This document shows positions 52,588 through 61,431 of a DNA stretch of 64,000 bases, one piece after another (the first letter of the stretch is position 1; every line of letters starts with the position of its first letter). Both the position numbers and the translations under genes were made by a program. A model generated the notes under the pieces. It was not told the DNA's origin. It saw nothing but the letters and a program-made list of their open reading frames with translations, and ran no database searches. This DNA is from Chryseobacterium pennae (GTDB lineage Bacteria; Bacteroidota; Bacteroidia; Flavobacteriales; Weeksellaceae), in contig NZ_QNVT01000002.1 in NCBI RefSeq assembly GCF_003385515.1, positions 62,001 to 126,000 on the forward strand, written 5' to 3'.

Positions 52588-53262
52588 ATGAAAAAACCTG
52601 TAATAGCTATCGATGGGTACTCGTCTACCGGAAAAAGTTCTATCTCCAAAATCATTGCTGATAAGCTAGGACTTATTCACATGGATACAGGAGCACTTTA
52701 CAGAGGAGTTACCTGGTTTGCTCTGCAACACTGTCTGAATGAAAAAAGCGAAATTGACCTGAAAACTTTATTTTCATCTTTGGATCAGGTCCATCTTGAA
52801 TTTAAAAATAACGACGGAACACTCATTCTTTACCTTAATAATACGGATATCTCTATGGAAATCCGAACTCATCAGGTTTCAGATAATGTAAGCCTGGTGG
52901 CCAAGCAAAAGGAAGTAAGAGATTTTTTATTGCAGTCTCAACGTTCTTTGGCAGAAAAAGGCGGTGTCATCATGGATGGACGTGACATAGGGACAGTAGT
53001 TCTGCCAAATGCGGACTATAAGTTCTTCCTTACTGCCAGCATTGATGAAAGAACCAACAGAAGATTTCTTGAACTAAAAGGCCTTGGAATAGAAGCTGAT
53101 AAAGAACAGGTAAAACAAAACCTTATTGAAAGAGATAAAATCGACAGTGAGCGTGAAATAGCACCTTTGAAGCAGGCTGACGATGCCATCGTGATCGACA
53201 ACTCTGAGCTTACTAAAGAAGAAACCATTGAGCTGATCCTTTCTTATATCAAAAAGATTTAA
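52588..53262 (+). CDS. cmk: (d)CMP kinase
   Basis: 224 residues. P-loop GYSSTGKSSISK, the MDTGALYRG motif for CMP binding, MDGRDIGTVVLPNADYKFFL and ERDKIDSEREIAPLKQADDAIVIDNS, all diagnostic for bacterial Cmk. It phosphorylates CMP and dCMP. It lies 73 bp after porQ on the same strand, with its own promoter-like element. Confidence 0.96.
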   Translation: MKKPVIAIDGYSSTGKSSISKIIADKLGLIHMDTGALYRGVTWFALQHCLNEKSEIDLKTLFSSLDQVHLEFKNNDGTLILYLNNTDISMEIRTHQVSDNVSLVAKQKEVRDFLLQSQRSLAEKGGVIMDGRDIGTVVLPNADYKFFLTASIDERTNRRFLELKGLGIEADKEQVKQNLIERDKIDSEREIAPLKQADDAIVIDNSELTKEETIELILSYIKKI

Positions 53263-53290
53263 CAATTTTTAATAGGCACAAAGCCTCCTT

Positions 53291-53306
53291 TGGTATACAA
53301 ATTGCA
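53291..53306 (+). promoter_or_regulatory. Possible sigma-54 promoter before the YtxH gene
   Basis: TGG-TATACAAA-TTGCA: a GG and a GC dinucleotide exactly 10 bases apart, the spacing of -24/-12 promoters (TGGCAC-N5-TTGCA). It is 52 bases before the ATG at 53358. No TAnnTTTG box is nearby. Confidence 0.4.
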
Positions 53307-53357
53307 AGTTTTACCAGTGTAAAAACTAATCTATTATTAACTATTAAAAAACTTAAA

Positions 53358-53708
53358 ATGTCTAAAAACGGAAAAAATACAGCAGGTATATTGGCGGGAC
53401 TTCTTGCAGGTGCTGCAGCAGGTGTAATCTTAGGAATGCTATATGCACCTGAAGAAGGAAAAGAAACCAGAAAAAAGATCAAAACCAAAGCAAATGATCT
53501 AAAAGATCAGGCAAAAGACAAATACGGAGAGGTTTCTGAAAAAGTGAAAGACCAATATGGCAATATTTCTTCTACTTTTAAAGAAACAGCAAACAACGTA
53601 GCACATACTATGAAAGATGGGTATGATAAATACAAAGATCAGATTGTTTCTAAAACTGCAGATGTAGTAAAAGATGTAGAAGCAGAACTGAATGATCTTA
53701 AATCATAA
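53358..53708 (+). CDS. YtxH domain protein
   Basis: 116 residues. A Gly/Ala-rich membrane helix near the start (AGILAGLLAGAAAGVILGMLYAPEEGKETRKKIK) is the YtxH/gas-vesicle-like pattern; the rest is a long charged coiled coil with LEA-like D-Q-A-K-D-K-Y-G and K-E-T-A-N-N-V repeats. Relatives are stress-induced. A terminator follows, but the two next genes on the strand belong to the same stress-associated grouping in many Bacteroidota. Confidence 0.82.
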   Translation: MSKNGKNTAGILAGLLAGAAAGVILGMLYAPEEGKETRKKIKTKANDLKDQAKDKYGEVSEKVKDQYGNISSTFKETANNVAHTMKDGYDKYKDQIVSKTADVVKDVEAELNDLKS

Positions 53709-53737
53709 GTAATTTATCTTTTTTAAGTAAATTACAG

Positions 53738-53769
53738 AAAGGAACTTTTGTGCGAAAGTTCCTTTTTTT
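53738..53769 (+). terminator. Terminator after the YtxH gene
   Basis: AAAGGAACTTT-TGTGCG-AAAGTTCCTTT perfect stem and T run, 20 bp before the next start codon, so it may attenuate expression of the two following genes. Confidence 0.8.
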
Positions 53770-53788
53770 GTAACTTTAAAAAAAAACA

Positions 53789-54109
53789 ATGATAGAAACT
53801 ATTAAAGAATACGCCTCGAAGAGAATAGACCTTCTTAAAATAGAAGCTACAGAAAAATCTTCTCTTTCTGCCGGGCTCATTACCTACTTTGTAGTACTGC
53901 TTGTTGCTTTTGCTTTTTTTATTATCCTTTTCAATTTTGGAATCGCTTTTCTTATTGGTAAAGCATTGGATAATTACTCCTACGGATTCTTAATTGTTGC
54001 AGCATTCTATGCTGTAGTAATGGCTTTTGTCATTGCATTCAAAAACAAGATTGTGAATACTGTTGCAGACCAGGTTATTAAATTTTTAAATCATTCAAGC
54101 CATGAGTAG
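53789..54109 (+). CDS. Phage-holin-family (Holin-X-like) membrane protein
   Basis: 106 residues. An amphipathic N-terminus (IKEYASKRIDLLKIEATEKSS) is followed by two hydrophobic helices (GLITYFVVLLVAFAFFIILFNFGIAFLIG; GFLIVAAFYAVVMAFVIAF). This matches the DUF/Holin-X family found next to YtxH genes; despite the name there is no phage context here. It overlaps the following gene by 8 bp. Confidence 0.78.
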   Translation: MIETIKEYASKRIDLLKIEATEKSSLSAGLITYFVVLLVAFAFFIILFNFGIAFLIGKALDNYSYGFLIVAAFYAVVMAFVIAFKNKIVNTVADQVIKFLNHSSHE

Positions 54110-54599
54110 AAAATATGAAAGTATCGTAGAATTAAGAAGAAAGAAAAAACTGCTTCAAGGTGAAATTAATGATCTGGAAAATCTTCTTACTTTTAAAAAT
54201 ACAAAAGAGAGCCTTAGTGCATTTACCAATGGCTTAAGTGATCAGTATCTTCAGGAAAAAGTAGACGAAGACGGCGATGAAAAAGTTGTTCTGAGAAAGG
54301 ATGTCATTGCTAAGCAGCTTACTTCAGAGGTTAAAGATCTTTTCATCAGTAAAAATACAGCTGTGGGACTTGCGAATACAGCCTTCAAGGGAAATATTGC
54401 AGACGGCATTATCAAGTTGGGCGTTACCGCTATCGTTGGTAACTACGCCAAAAAGAATATGAAAAGTTCTAATTGGAAGAATAAGCTGGTAGGAGCCGCA
54501 TTGATCTACCTCGCTCCTATTGCTCTTAAATATGTAAGAAAAAAATTGGAAGTATATCAGAAAAATAAAAGTGTTTCCAGTATGGAACAATTAATATAA
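54102..54599 (+). CDS. Hypothetical protein, third gene of the YtxH/holin-like cluster
   Basis: 165 residues. An N-terminal charged coiled coil (LRRKKKLLQGEINDLENLLTFKN) and a C-terminal half with Gly/Ala-rich moderately hydrophobic segments (GIIKLGVTAIVGNYAKKN; LVGAALIYLAPIALKYVRKKLEVY). It overlaps the preceding membrane protein by 8 bp, so the two are translationally coupled and probably act together at the membrane. Function unknown. Confidence 0.65.
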   Translation: MSRKYESIVELRRKKKLLQGEINDLENLLTFKNTKESLSAFTNGLSDQYLQEKVDEDGDEKVVLRKDVIAKQLTSEVKDLFISKNTAVGLANTAFKGNIADGIIKLGVTAIVGNYAKKNMKSSNWKNKLVGAALIYLAPIALKYVRKKLEVYQKNKSVSSMEQLI

Positions 54600-54600
54600 G

Positions 54601-54656
54601 AAATCAGGGCTTAGGATGCAGAAAATAATTTTCACTCCCTAAGCCCTGATTTTTTT
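54601..54656. terminator. Bidirectional terminator with nested hairpin
   Basis: AAATCAGGGCTTAGG (54601-54615) pairs perfectly with CCTAAGCCCTGATTT (54638-54652), and the loop itself contains GAAAAT-A-ATTTTC. It separates the cluster at 54599 from trmH ending at 54668. Confidence 0.85.
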
Positions 54657-54667
54657 GCTGTTCTTCT

Positions 54668-55393
54668 TTATTTCGAAAATAACTGTCCTAAAATAATCCC
54701 GGCAGCCATTGATACATTCAGGCTTTCTGTAGACTGGGATTTTCCAAACCTTGGAATACTGATACATTTCGGCAAAAGCTTTTCCGTTTCCGGTCTCATT
54801 CCGTTTCCTTCGTTGCCTAGAATCAGGTTGATTTTTTCAGGTTTTTCAAATGTATAGATGTTTTCGCCATCCATATCTGTTCCGATATTTACGTTTTCTG
54901 TCTTAGAAAGATATTCCACAAGATCTGTATAAACGATGTTTACTCTTGTAAAAGATCCCATCGTTGCCTGAATTACCTTTGGATTATAAAAATCCACTGT
55001 ATCTTCACTACAGATAATCTGTTCTATTCCAAACCAGTCTGCCAACCGGATAATCGTTCCCAAATTACCGGGATCCTGAATCCCATCCAAAACCAATTGT
55101 ACTTTCTTATCCGCCCAGGTTTCCTGTTGATCCAGATAGCACACGGCGACAGAATCTTTTGGGGTTTTAAGAAAGCTGATTTTTTTTAACTCATTTTCAG
55201 AGATATGAGTAATGGGGACATCAGTACGGTCCAATTTTTGTGGATCGGTTGATAATATTTCTTTAACTTTAAAGTTAGAATTGAAAAGTTCACAAATGAT
55301 TTTATTACCTTCAACCAAAAACAAATTGTATTTTTGTCTGAACTTCTTTTTATCTAAAGATTGTAAAACTTTTATTGTATGAGCTGTAAGCAT
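54668..55393 (-). CDS. TrmH/SpoU-family RNA methyltransferase
   Basis: 241 residues from ATG 55393 (frame open to a TTG at 55411). N-terminal substrate-binding part (VLQSLDKKKFRQKYNLFLVEGNKII), then the knotted SPOUT domain: LVLDGIQDPGNLGTIIRLADWFGI, LILGNEGNGM and ISIPRFGKSQSTESLNVSMAAGIIL. It methylates a ribose 2'-OH in rRNA or tRNA using SAM; the target is not readable. Its start overlaps the divergent tamL start by 15 bp, and its TATTTTTG box (55409-55416) lies inside tamL. Confidence 0.9.
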   Translation of the reverse strand: MLTAHTIKVLQSLDKKKFRQKYNLFLVEGNKIICELFNSNFKVKEILSTDPQKLDRTDVPITHISENELKKISFLKTPKDSVAVCYLDQQETWADKKVQLVLDGIQDPGNLGTIIRLADWFGIEQIICSEDTVDFYNPKVIQATMGSFTRVNIVYTDLVEYLSKTENVNIGTDMDGENIYTFEKPEKINLILGNEGNGMRPETEKLLPKCISIPRFGKSQSTESLNVSMAAGIILGQLFSK

Positions 55394-57979
55394 TATAAGA
55401 ATTCTCCTCAAAAATATTATAAAATTATCTCATTTGCAACATTTGTTGGTCTCCTTTATGCGTGTAGTACCACAAAAAAAGTTCCGGATGGTGAATATCT
55501 GCTTACTAAGAACAACTTTGAGTTCGAGGATAAGAAAGAATTTTTTGATGAAGAATTAAAAGATTACGTTCAGCAGAAGCCCAATAAAAAGCAATTTCTT
55601 TTCATGCCGTTAGGTCTTATGTTTTATAACATGGCCAATCCAAAATACGATACGATCCTTAATGAATATATGACGTATCCCAGTGAAATGAGAGATCAGA
55701 AACTGAGAGACTCATTATTTATCAGGTATAATATGAAAAGCAGTGTCGGAAAAAACCTTTTCTTCGACCGTTTATTGCATAGCTGGGGTTCTCCGCCTGT
55801 CATTTTAGATCAGACCAGAAGCGAAAAAAGTATAGAATCTATTAAAAAAAGGCTTACGTACCGGGGCTTTTGGGATTCAGAAGTAAAATACAGACATGAT
55901 ATAGACTCAGCTTCCAAGAAAGCAGCAGTAAAGTATTTTATAAAACACAATGATCCTACCTATATTAAAGATTATTTTTTTAATATTCCTGATCAGGGGA
56001 TAAAACAGGTCTATAACTATCATCTGAATAAAACCCTTATAAGATCAGGACAGATTCTTGATCAGACTGTTCTTGAAAAAGAGGTAACAAGAATTACAGA
56101 CCTGATGAGAGAGTCCGGATATTATAAATTCAACAATACGAATGACGAGGTTTATTTTGTTGCAGATTCTTTAAAAAGTAAAAAACAGGTTCCTGTTACT
56201 CTGGAAATTCATAAAGATTCTTTAGATCGCCCTTATAAGAAAGCCACTTTTGGAAATATTGATGTTGCGATCGTAGATGAAGCCAGCGATTTTCCTAAGA
56301 ATACCGTTAAAGACAGCTTAAGAAGAATAAGGTTCCATAAAATGAATGATAAATATAAAACATCATCATTATGGAAAACCATCATTGTAGACAGTAAGCA
56401 GCCTTATGATCAGCAAAAACTGGATGTGACTAAGAGAAATCTTATGACCATGAACAATTTCAGTATCGTAAAGGCAAGAGACTCTTTAAGACAGGGAGGT
56501 ATCACTTCCCCTAATGACAGTATTGTAGATGTTTTATATATACTGAAACCGCTTCCTAAGTATGAGCTTAAAGTAGGAACAGATCTTAATTATTCTCAGA
56601 TCCTGAATCTGGGAATCTCTCCTTCTGTGGACCTTACTACCCGAAATATTTTCAAAGGGGCAGAAAACCTTTCTACAAGTCTTTCCGGTACATTTGGATC
56701 TATTGCAAGTACAGAAAATAATGATAAGAGAGTATTGGCGTATGAAATATCTGCTCAGGCATCACTAAACTTTCCGAGATTACTATTACCATTTAATTAT
56801 TATAAATTCATTCCCAAAAGATATACCCCTACTTCATCTATTTTGTTGGGAGCATCTATCCAGAATAATATTGGATTGGGAAGGGTTAACTTTAATACGG
56901 GATTAAATTATCAGGCCACAGTAAATGAACAGGTGTATCATAAACTTACCCTCTTCAATACCCAGATCAGTTTAACGAAAAATAAGAATGCTTATTATGA
57001 TTATTTCGTTAATGATGGAGTGGTAAGGGACGAAATATTTAATGACTATTTTGCTAATTACCCCAACATTGGAACTGATTATAAATCAGGGAAACTTACA
57101 GGGGATGCTGTCACTGAAGAAATCCTTAATAATAAAGGATATCAGGATGGTCTTAATCAACAGGGTCAGGATCTCTTTACAACATTCAGAGGAACTCTTA
57201 TTAACAAAGAAAGACAGACGGAAGATGTCTTTATTTCTTCCATGATCTATAATTTTGTTTACAACGAAATTGGTAAAAAAGATTATCCTAATGCATTTTA
57301 TTTTAATGGTAAAGTAGAACTTGGTGGTAATATTTTAAGCTTGTTCAATAAGAAAAGTAATGATGGAGGACTGGTTACAGCACCTCAGAAAACCATCTTT
57401 GGAATTCCTTATGCCCAATTCGTAAAATTCGATATCGACACAAGAAAATATTTTAAATTCAATGGTAACCAGACGTTAGTTCTTCGACAGTTTATTGGAG
57501 TGGGTATTCCATATGGAAACTCTAAAGATATGCCTATTATCAAGTCTTATTTCAATGGTGGTTCCAATGATATCAGAGCCTGGGTAGCATTCGGAGGATT
57601 AGGTCCTGCTGACTCTCAGGTGGACGAAAGAGTACGTGCATACATGACCAATGATGTAAAACTGACAACCAATATAGAATACAGAATTCCATTTAATAAC
57701 ATGTATGAAGGAGCCATTTTTACAGATATAGGAAATACCTGGAGCCTTCGAAATCACAATGATGCTCATGAGGATCAGTTTAAATTCAATAAATTCCTGA
57801 GCCAAATGGGTATTGGTAGTGGATTCGGGATAAGAGTAAATGTAGCCTATATTACTTTGAGAATAGACCTTGCCTATAAGATCTTTGATCCAAACAAACC
57901 CGAAGGAGACCGTTGGAGATTCAAAACACTGCAGCCTTTCAAACCTACTGTTAACTTTGCCTTCGGATATCCTTTCTAA
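55379..57979 (+). CDS. TamL-type lipoprotein BamA/TamA family protein
   Basis: 866 residues. Signal peptide with lipobox (GLLYAC, Cys29), followed by POTRA-like domains (about 120-400, including RRIRFHKMNDKYKTSSLWKT) and a 16-strand barrel ending FNFAFGYPF. The lid-loop region has the VRGF-like variant IRAWVAFGGLG. Lipidated Omp85 proteins of this type are known as TamL in Bacteroidota, where they partner TamB. The TATTTTTG box at 55329-55336 lies inside trmH. Its stop codon overlaps the convergent SanA-like gene's stop. Confidence 0.88.
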   Translation: MSCKHYKNSPQKYYKIISFATFVGLLYACSTTKKVPDGEYLLTKNNFEFEDKKEFFDEELKDYVQQKPNKKQFLFMPLGLMFYNMANPKYDTILNEYMTYPSEMRDQKLRDSLFIRYNMKSSVGKNLFFDRLLHSWGSPPVILDQTRSEKSIESIKKRLTYRGFWDSEVKYRHDIDSASKKAAVKYFIKHNDPTYIKDYFFNIPDQGIKQVYNYHLNKTLIRSGQILDQTVLEKEVTRITDLMRESGYYKFNNTNDEVYFVADSLKSKKQVPVTLEIHKDSLDRPYKKATFGNIDVAIVDEASDFPKNTVKDSLRRIRFHKMNDKYKTSSLWKTIIVDSKQPYDQQKLDVTKRNLMTMNNFSIVKARDSLRQGGITSPNDSIVDVLYILKPLPKYELKVGTDLNYSQILNLGISPSVDLTTRNIFKGAENLSTSLSGTFGSIASTENNDKRVLAYEISAQASLNFPRLLLPFNYYKFIPKRYTPTSSILLGASIQNNIGLGRVNFNTGLNYQATVNEQVYHKLTLFNTQISLTKNKNAYYDYFVNDGVVRDEIFNDYFANYPNIGTDYKSGKLTGDAVTEEILNNKGYQDGLNQQGQDLFTTFRGTLINKERQTEDVFISSMIYNFVYNEIGKKDYPNAFYFNGKVELGGNILSLFNKKSNDGGLVTAPQKTIFGIPYAQFVKFDIDTRKYFKFNGNQTLVLRQFIGVGIPYGNSKDMPIIKSYFNGGSNDIRAWVAFGGLGPADSQVDERVRAYMTNDVKLTTNIEYRIPFNNMYEGAIFTDIGNTWSLRNHNDAHEDQFKFNKFLSQMGIGSGFGIRVNVAYITLRIDLAYKIFDPNKPEGDRWRFKTLQPFKPTVNFAFGYPF

Positions 57980-58593
57980 TCCGGAGAAACTCCAAGAATA
58001 AAATATACTACAGCAATAACACGGGCGAGGACTTCCCTCGCCTGATTTCTGTAGAAACTTTCAGGCTTCGTTACATCCTGTGCATCAAACCCCAAAGCAT
58101 TCATATCATTATTTCTTGCAAAAAATAAGGCCCGAAGATTATGGTATCCCTGGGAAACAATAATGACGTTTTTCTTCTTATAAACGTCTTTACAGCGAAG
58201 AATACTTTTATAGGTATTAAAGCCTTTCGGATCTTCAATAATAATATCTCCAGGAACTCCCTCCTGGTAGACCAGATAATTCTTCATGGCAGCAGGCTCA
58301 TTATAACCTTTACTTTTTTCACCGCTTACAATAATTTTCTTGATCTTTCCATGATGGTAAAGAAGAGCTGCTGCATCCATCCTTTTCGTAAAATACGGGT
58401 TGGAAAGACCTGATCTCATCTTTGGAGAGGTTCCCAATACCAATGCAATTTCTCTTGGTGGGATTTTTGAAATTTTGGTATAAGTACGGCCATTGGTGAG
58501 TCCGAAAACCCACACATTACAGAAGCATATCATTAAAATCCCCAATTCTAATGATACAAATCCCAGGTTAAATATGTTCCTAATAATTCTCAA
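57976..58593 (-). CDS. SanA/YdcF (DUF218) family membrane protein
   Basis: 205 residues with one N-terminal membrane helix (VSLELGILMICFCNVWVFGL) and a periplasmic DUF218 domain: REIALVLGTSPKMRSG, RMDAAALLYHHGKIKKIIVSGEKS, EPAAMKNYLVYQEGVPGDIIIED, NTYKSILRCKDVYKKKNVIIVSQGYHNLRALFFAR. SanA-like proteins affect envelope integrity and vancomycin resistance. It overlaps the reductase gene by 4 bp (same strand) and the tamL stop at its own end. Confidence 0.85.
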   Translation of the reverse strand: MRIIRNIFNLGFVSLELGILMICFCNVWVFGLTNGRTYTKISKIPPREIALVLGTSPKMRSGLSNPYFTKRMDAAALLYHHGKIKKIIVSGEKSKGYNEPAAMKNYLVYQEGVPGDIIIEDPKGFNTYKSILRCKDVYKKKNVIIVSQGYHNLRALFFARNNDMNALGFDAQDVTKPESFYRNQAREVLARVIAVVYFILGVSPD

Positions 58594-59714
58594 CTAAGAT
58601 CAAAGTTAAGCTTTATTTTTTTACTTTTCACTATTGACATGCAAGCTAATATATGCCCCTGCCCTTCTTCTTTTTCGGTAAGATATTCATTTTCCAGCAG
58701 TTCCACTTCTCCTTCATCCAAAGAACATTCACAACTTCCGCAGATTCCGGATTTGCATGAGTAAGGAACCGGGAATTTCTGAAACAAAAGTTGCTGCAGA
58801 ATTCTATCCTTATTATCAGTAAGTTGGGTTGTATATTTTTTTCCGAGCATCGTAAATTCTACCTCTATATTTTCAATAAGTGGAAATTCTTTTTCTACAG
58901 GATAAATATCATCATTATATTCTTCAAAAAGCTCAAAATGAATATTTCTTTTTGGAATTCCGTGATGATAGCAGGCGTTTGCCAACGTTTTAATCATTTC
59001 CCCTTTTCCACAGATCAGAACTTCGTCTACAGCATCCCAAATTGTAGATTCTTCATCTGTATCATCCAGGTGAAGGATCTGATTGATAATTAAGTTTAAT
59101 TTCTTTTCATCTAATCTGCCATAGAAAAACTGATCAGCTGTTTTCTCCTGAGAAAAGAAGTAAAAAATCTGAAGTCTGTCTCCACAGGTTCTGGCAAGAT
59201 TATCCAACTGATCTCTGTAGATGAGATCATCTGAACTTTTATTTCCAAAGAATAAAAACAGTCTTGTTCTTGGTTCGTTATGAAGGATGTTCTTAAAATG
59301 ACTTAAAATAGGAGTAATTCCAATACCGGCAGCAAAAGCAACTATAGTTCTGAATTCGCTGGGCTTAGATACTATAGTAAATCTGCCTGCGGGTTCACTT
59401 ATCATTAATTCATCCCCTTCCCCATAGTTTTGAAACAGCTGAGAAGTAGCTCCATCAGGAGAATTAACCTTTATTCCCAAACATATTTTCCCTTCATAAG
59501 GAGCCGAAGTCATTGAATAATCATTAATAACTTCTTTTCCATGTGATAGGAATTTTACACTAACGAACTGCCCGGCATCAAACTTGAAATTTTCTTTCAG
59601 ATTCTCCGGAATATCGATCTCCAGAGAAAAAGTATTTTTGGTCAGCTCTACCTTTTTCGCTATTTTTAACGGATGAAACTGTATCAGTTTCCCTTTATAG
59701 ATTTGTTGTTCCAT
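58590..59714 (-). CDS. Ferredoxin--NAD(P)H reductase-type protein with C-terminal 2Fe-2S domain
   Basis: 374 residues. FAD domain with DYSMTSAPYEGKICLGIKV, NAD(P) domain with AFAAGIGITPILSHFKNIL and VLICGKGEMIKTL, and a plant-type ferredoxin with Cys320, Cys325, Cys328 and Cys358 (SCKSGICGSC). The order FAD-NAD-2Fe-2S is the PaaE/oxygenase-reductase type. It passes electrons from NAD(P)H to a partner enzyme that is not encoded nearby. It overlaps sanA by 4 bp. Only 32 bp separates its start from the divergent TlpA gene; a TATTTTTG box (59724-59731) lies in that gap. Confidence 0.9.
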   Translation of the reverse strand: MEQQIYKGKLIQFHPLKIAKKVELTKNTFSLEIDIPENLKENFKFDAGQFVSVKFLSHGKEVINDYSMTSAPYEGKICLGIKVNSPDGATSQLFQNYGEGDELMISEPAGRFTIVSKPSEFRTIVAFAAGIGITPILSHFKNILHNEPRTRLFLFFGNKSSDDLIYRDQLDNLARTCGDRLQIFYFFSQEKTADQFFYGRLDEKKLNLIINQILHLDDTDEESTIWDAVDEVLICGKGEMIKTLANACYHHGIPKRNIHFELFEEYNDDIYPVEKEFPLIENIEVEFTMLGKKYTTQLTDNKDRILQQLLFQKFPVPYSCKSGICGSCECSLDEGEVELLENEYLTEKEEGQGHILACMSIVKSKKIKLNFDLS

Positions 59715-59746
59715 ACTTCAATTCAAAAATAGATAAAAAATAATTT

Positions 59747-60310
59747 ATGAAGAAGATAATTTTATCCACGTTGATCCTGACAGCTCTTTACAGCTGTAAA
59801 AAAGAAACTTCAAAAGCTGAAGACAACACTCCTGTTACGGATTCAGTTACTGTAACTCCAAACACAGCAGATCAGGTAAGTACGTATATTCCCAAAGAAC
59901 TTTCTCCTGAAAATGTAGGTCAGCATTTAGCTAAAAATAATGACACTTTATATGTTACCAATTTCTTTGCAACATGGTGTGGTCCTTGTATCAGAGAAAT
60001 TCCAAGTTTTAAAAATAAAATGGAGGAATTAAAAGACAAGCCTGTAAAATTCACCTTTGTAAACCTTGATGACAAAGCAGAATGGGATACTGCAGTGAAA
60101 GATTTTGTAGTAGAACATAATCTTGGAGCCAATGTTATTCTGCTGGATGGACAAAAATTAGATCCGAATTTCTTCTCCAAAAACTTTAAACAATGGGATG
60201 GTGGTTCAATTCCTTTTACCTTTATGAGAAAAGGAAGTCAAACGGATGAATACCTTGGTATGATGACCGAAGAAGTATTGAACTCTAAAATCAATGCTTT
60301 TCTAAAATAA
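59747..60310 (+). CDS. TlpA-like thioredoxin-fold lipoprotein
   Basis: 187 residues. Lipobox TALYSC (Cys17), a Thr/Pro-rich linker, then a thioredoxin fold with the redox motif WCGPC (Cys78, Cys81), the cis-Pro region GSIPFTFM, and KFTFVNLDD. Periplasmic disulfide reductant, possibly for cytochrome maturation. A candidate TAGATTTG promoter box (59698-59705) lies inside the divergent reductase gene. The FecCD-type permease starts 20 bp downstream. Confidence 0.88.
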   Translation: MKKIILSTLILTALYSCKKETSKAEDNTPVTDSVTVTPNTADQVSTYIPKELSPENVGQHLAKNNDTLYVTNFFATWCGPCIREIPSFKNKMEELKDKPVKFTFVNLDDKAEWDTAVKDFVVEHNLGANVILLDGQKLDPNFFSKNFKQWDGGSIPFTFMRKGSQTDEYLGMMTEEVLNSKINAFLK

Positions 60311-60330
60311 AATATACATCTTTCTGAATC

Positions 60331-61302
60331 ATGTCAAAAAGATTTAAGATCCTGTGTTTATTGTTAACTATTGCAATCATTGGAGGCGCAATTATTAATC
60401 TGAACACAGGATTTTTAAGCTTAAGCCTTCAGGATTTCTTTCAGGATTCTGCCCAAAGTCAAATTGCTGAAATTCGTATTAACAGAGTTTTTGTTATGCT
60501 ATTGGCTGGAATTTCAATTCCTACCTCCGGATTTCTGATGCAGGAATATTTTCAAAATCCATTAGCCGGACCTGATATTCTGGGCATCACCTCTGTAGCC
60601 AGCCTATCAGTGGCATTTTATATTTTCTTCTCTCATAATATTCTGCTTCCTGAATTTCTGCAAAACAGTTTTCTTAGTCTATCAGCTATTGGAGGAAGTT
60701 TGTTATTGATGCTCGTTCTGTTATCCATGTCCAATAAATTTCAGGATAAATCTTACCTGATTATTTTCGGATTTCTGGTATCTGCTTTTGCCGGAGCCAT
60801 CGTTTCCCTGTTACAGTTTTATGCAGAGAATCAAAGTCTGAAAAACTATATTTTATGGTCTTTCGGAGCTAATAATATGGTAACGAGGAATCAGATCTAT
60901 GTTTTATCAGCTTTAGTATTGATAGGATTATTTTTCTGTTTTAAATCTATAAAACCATTAATTGGAAATTCATTGGGAACTTCATATGCACAAAGTTTAG
61001 GAGTTAATCTGAAGCATTTAAAACTTCTAATCATCGTAGCCTCTTCCCTACTTTCTGCCTCTATTACTGCTTTTTTAGGGCCAATTCTTTTTATTGGGAT
61101 AATTGTTCCTCACTTTTGCCGATTGATTTACAACCCTGCAAAATTATGGCAGCAATGGATCTTGAATATGTTTCTGGGAATGTTGGTTATGCTGATCTTC
61201 TCTGTGATTGCAGAAAAAACCCAAATCCCTTTGAATGTGATAAGTTCTGTTTTTGGAATTCCTGTGGTTTTACTCATGCTTTTGAAGCAGAATAAAGTGT
61301 GA
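60331..61302 (+). CDS. FecCD-family iron/cobalamin ABC transporter permease
   Basis: 323 residues, about nine or ten membrane helices, family hallmarks ISIPTSGFLMQEYFQNPLAGPDILGITSVASL and FLGPILFIGIIVPHFCRLIYNPAKLW. It imports siderophores, haem or B12 with a periplasmic binding protein and an ATPase. The ATPase is encoded at 61830, separated by one small membrane protein gene. No binding protein gene is in the window. Confidence 0.92.
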   Translation: MSKRFKILCLLLTIAIIGGAIINLNTGFLSLSLQDFFQDSAQSQIAEIRINRVFVMLLAGISIPTSGFLMQEYFQNPLAGPDILGITSVASLSVAFYIFFSHNILLPEFLQNSFLSLSAIGGSLLLMLVLLSMSNKFQDKSYLIIFGFLVSAFAGAIVSLLQFYAENQSLKNYILWSFGANNMVTRNQIYVLSALVLIGLFFCFKSIKPLIGNSLGTSYAQSLGVNLKHLKLLIIVASSLLSASITAFLGPILFIGIIVPHFCRLIYNPAKLWQQWILNMFLGMLVMLIFSVIAEKTQIPLNVISSVFGIPVVLLMLLKQNKV

Positions 61303-61431
61303 TTTTTGTTGGGAAACGCGAAGACGCAAATTTTTCTATCTGTACATAGCTTTAAATCGCTCGGAGATGTTTACGAATAATTTCATACCTTTCTAAATAT
61401 TTATTAATAATGGTAAAATTTTTCACTTTAT

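Noticed and set aside
53789-54599. Prophage suspicion because of the holin-family label
   Set aside because: No lysin, terminase, capsid or integrase nearby; the YtxH neighbour indicates a chromosomal stress-type cluster.
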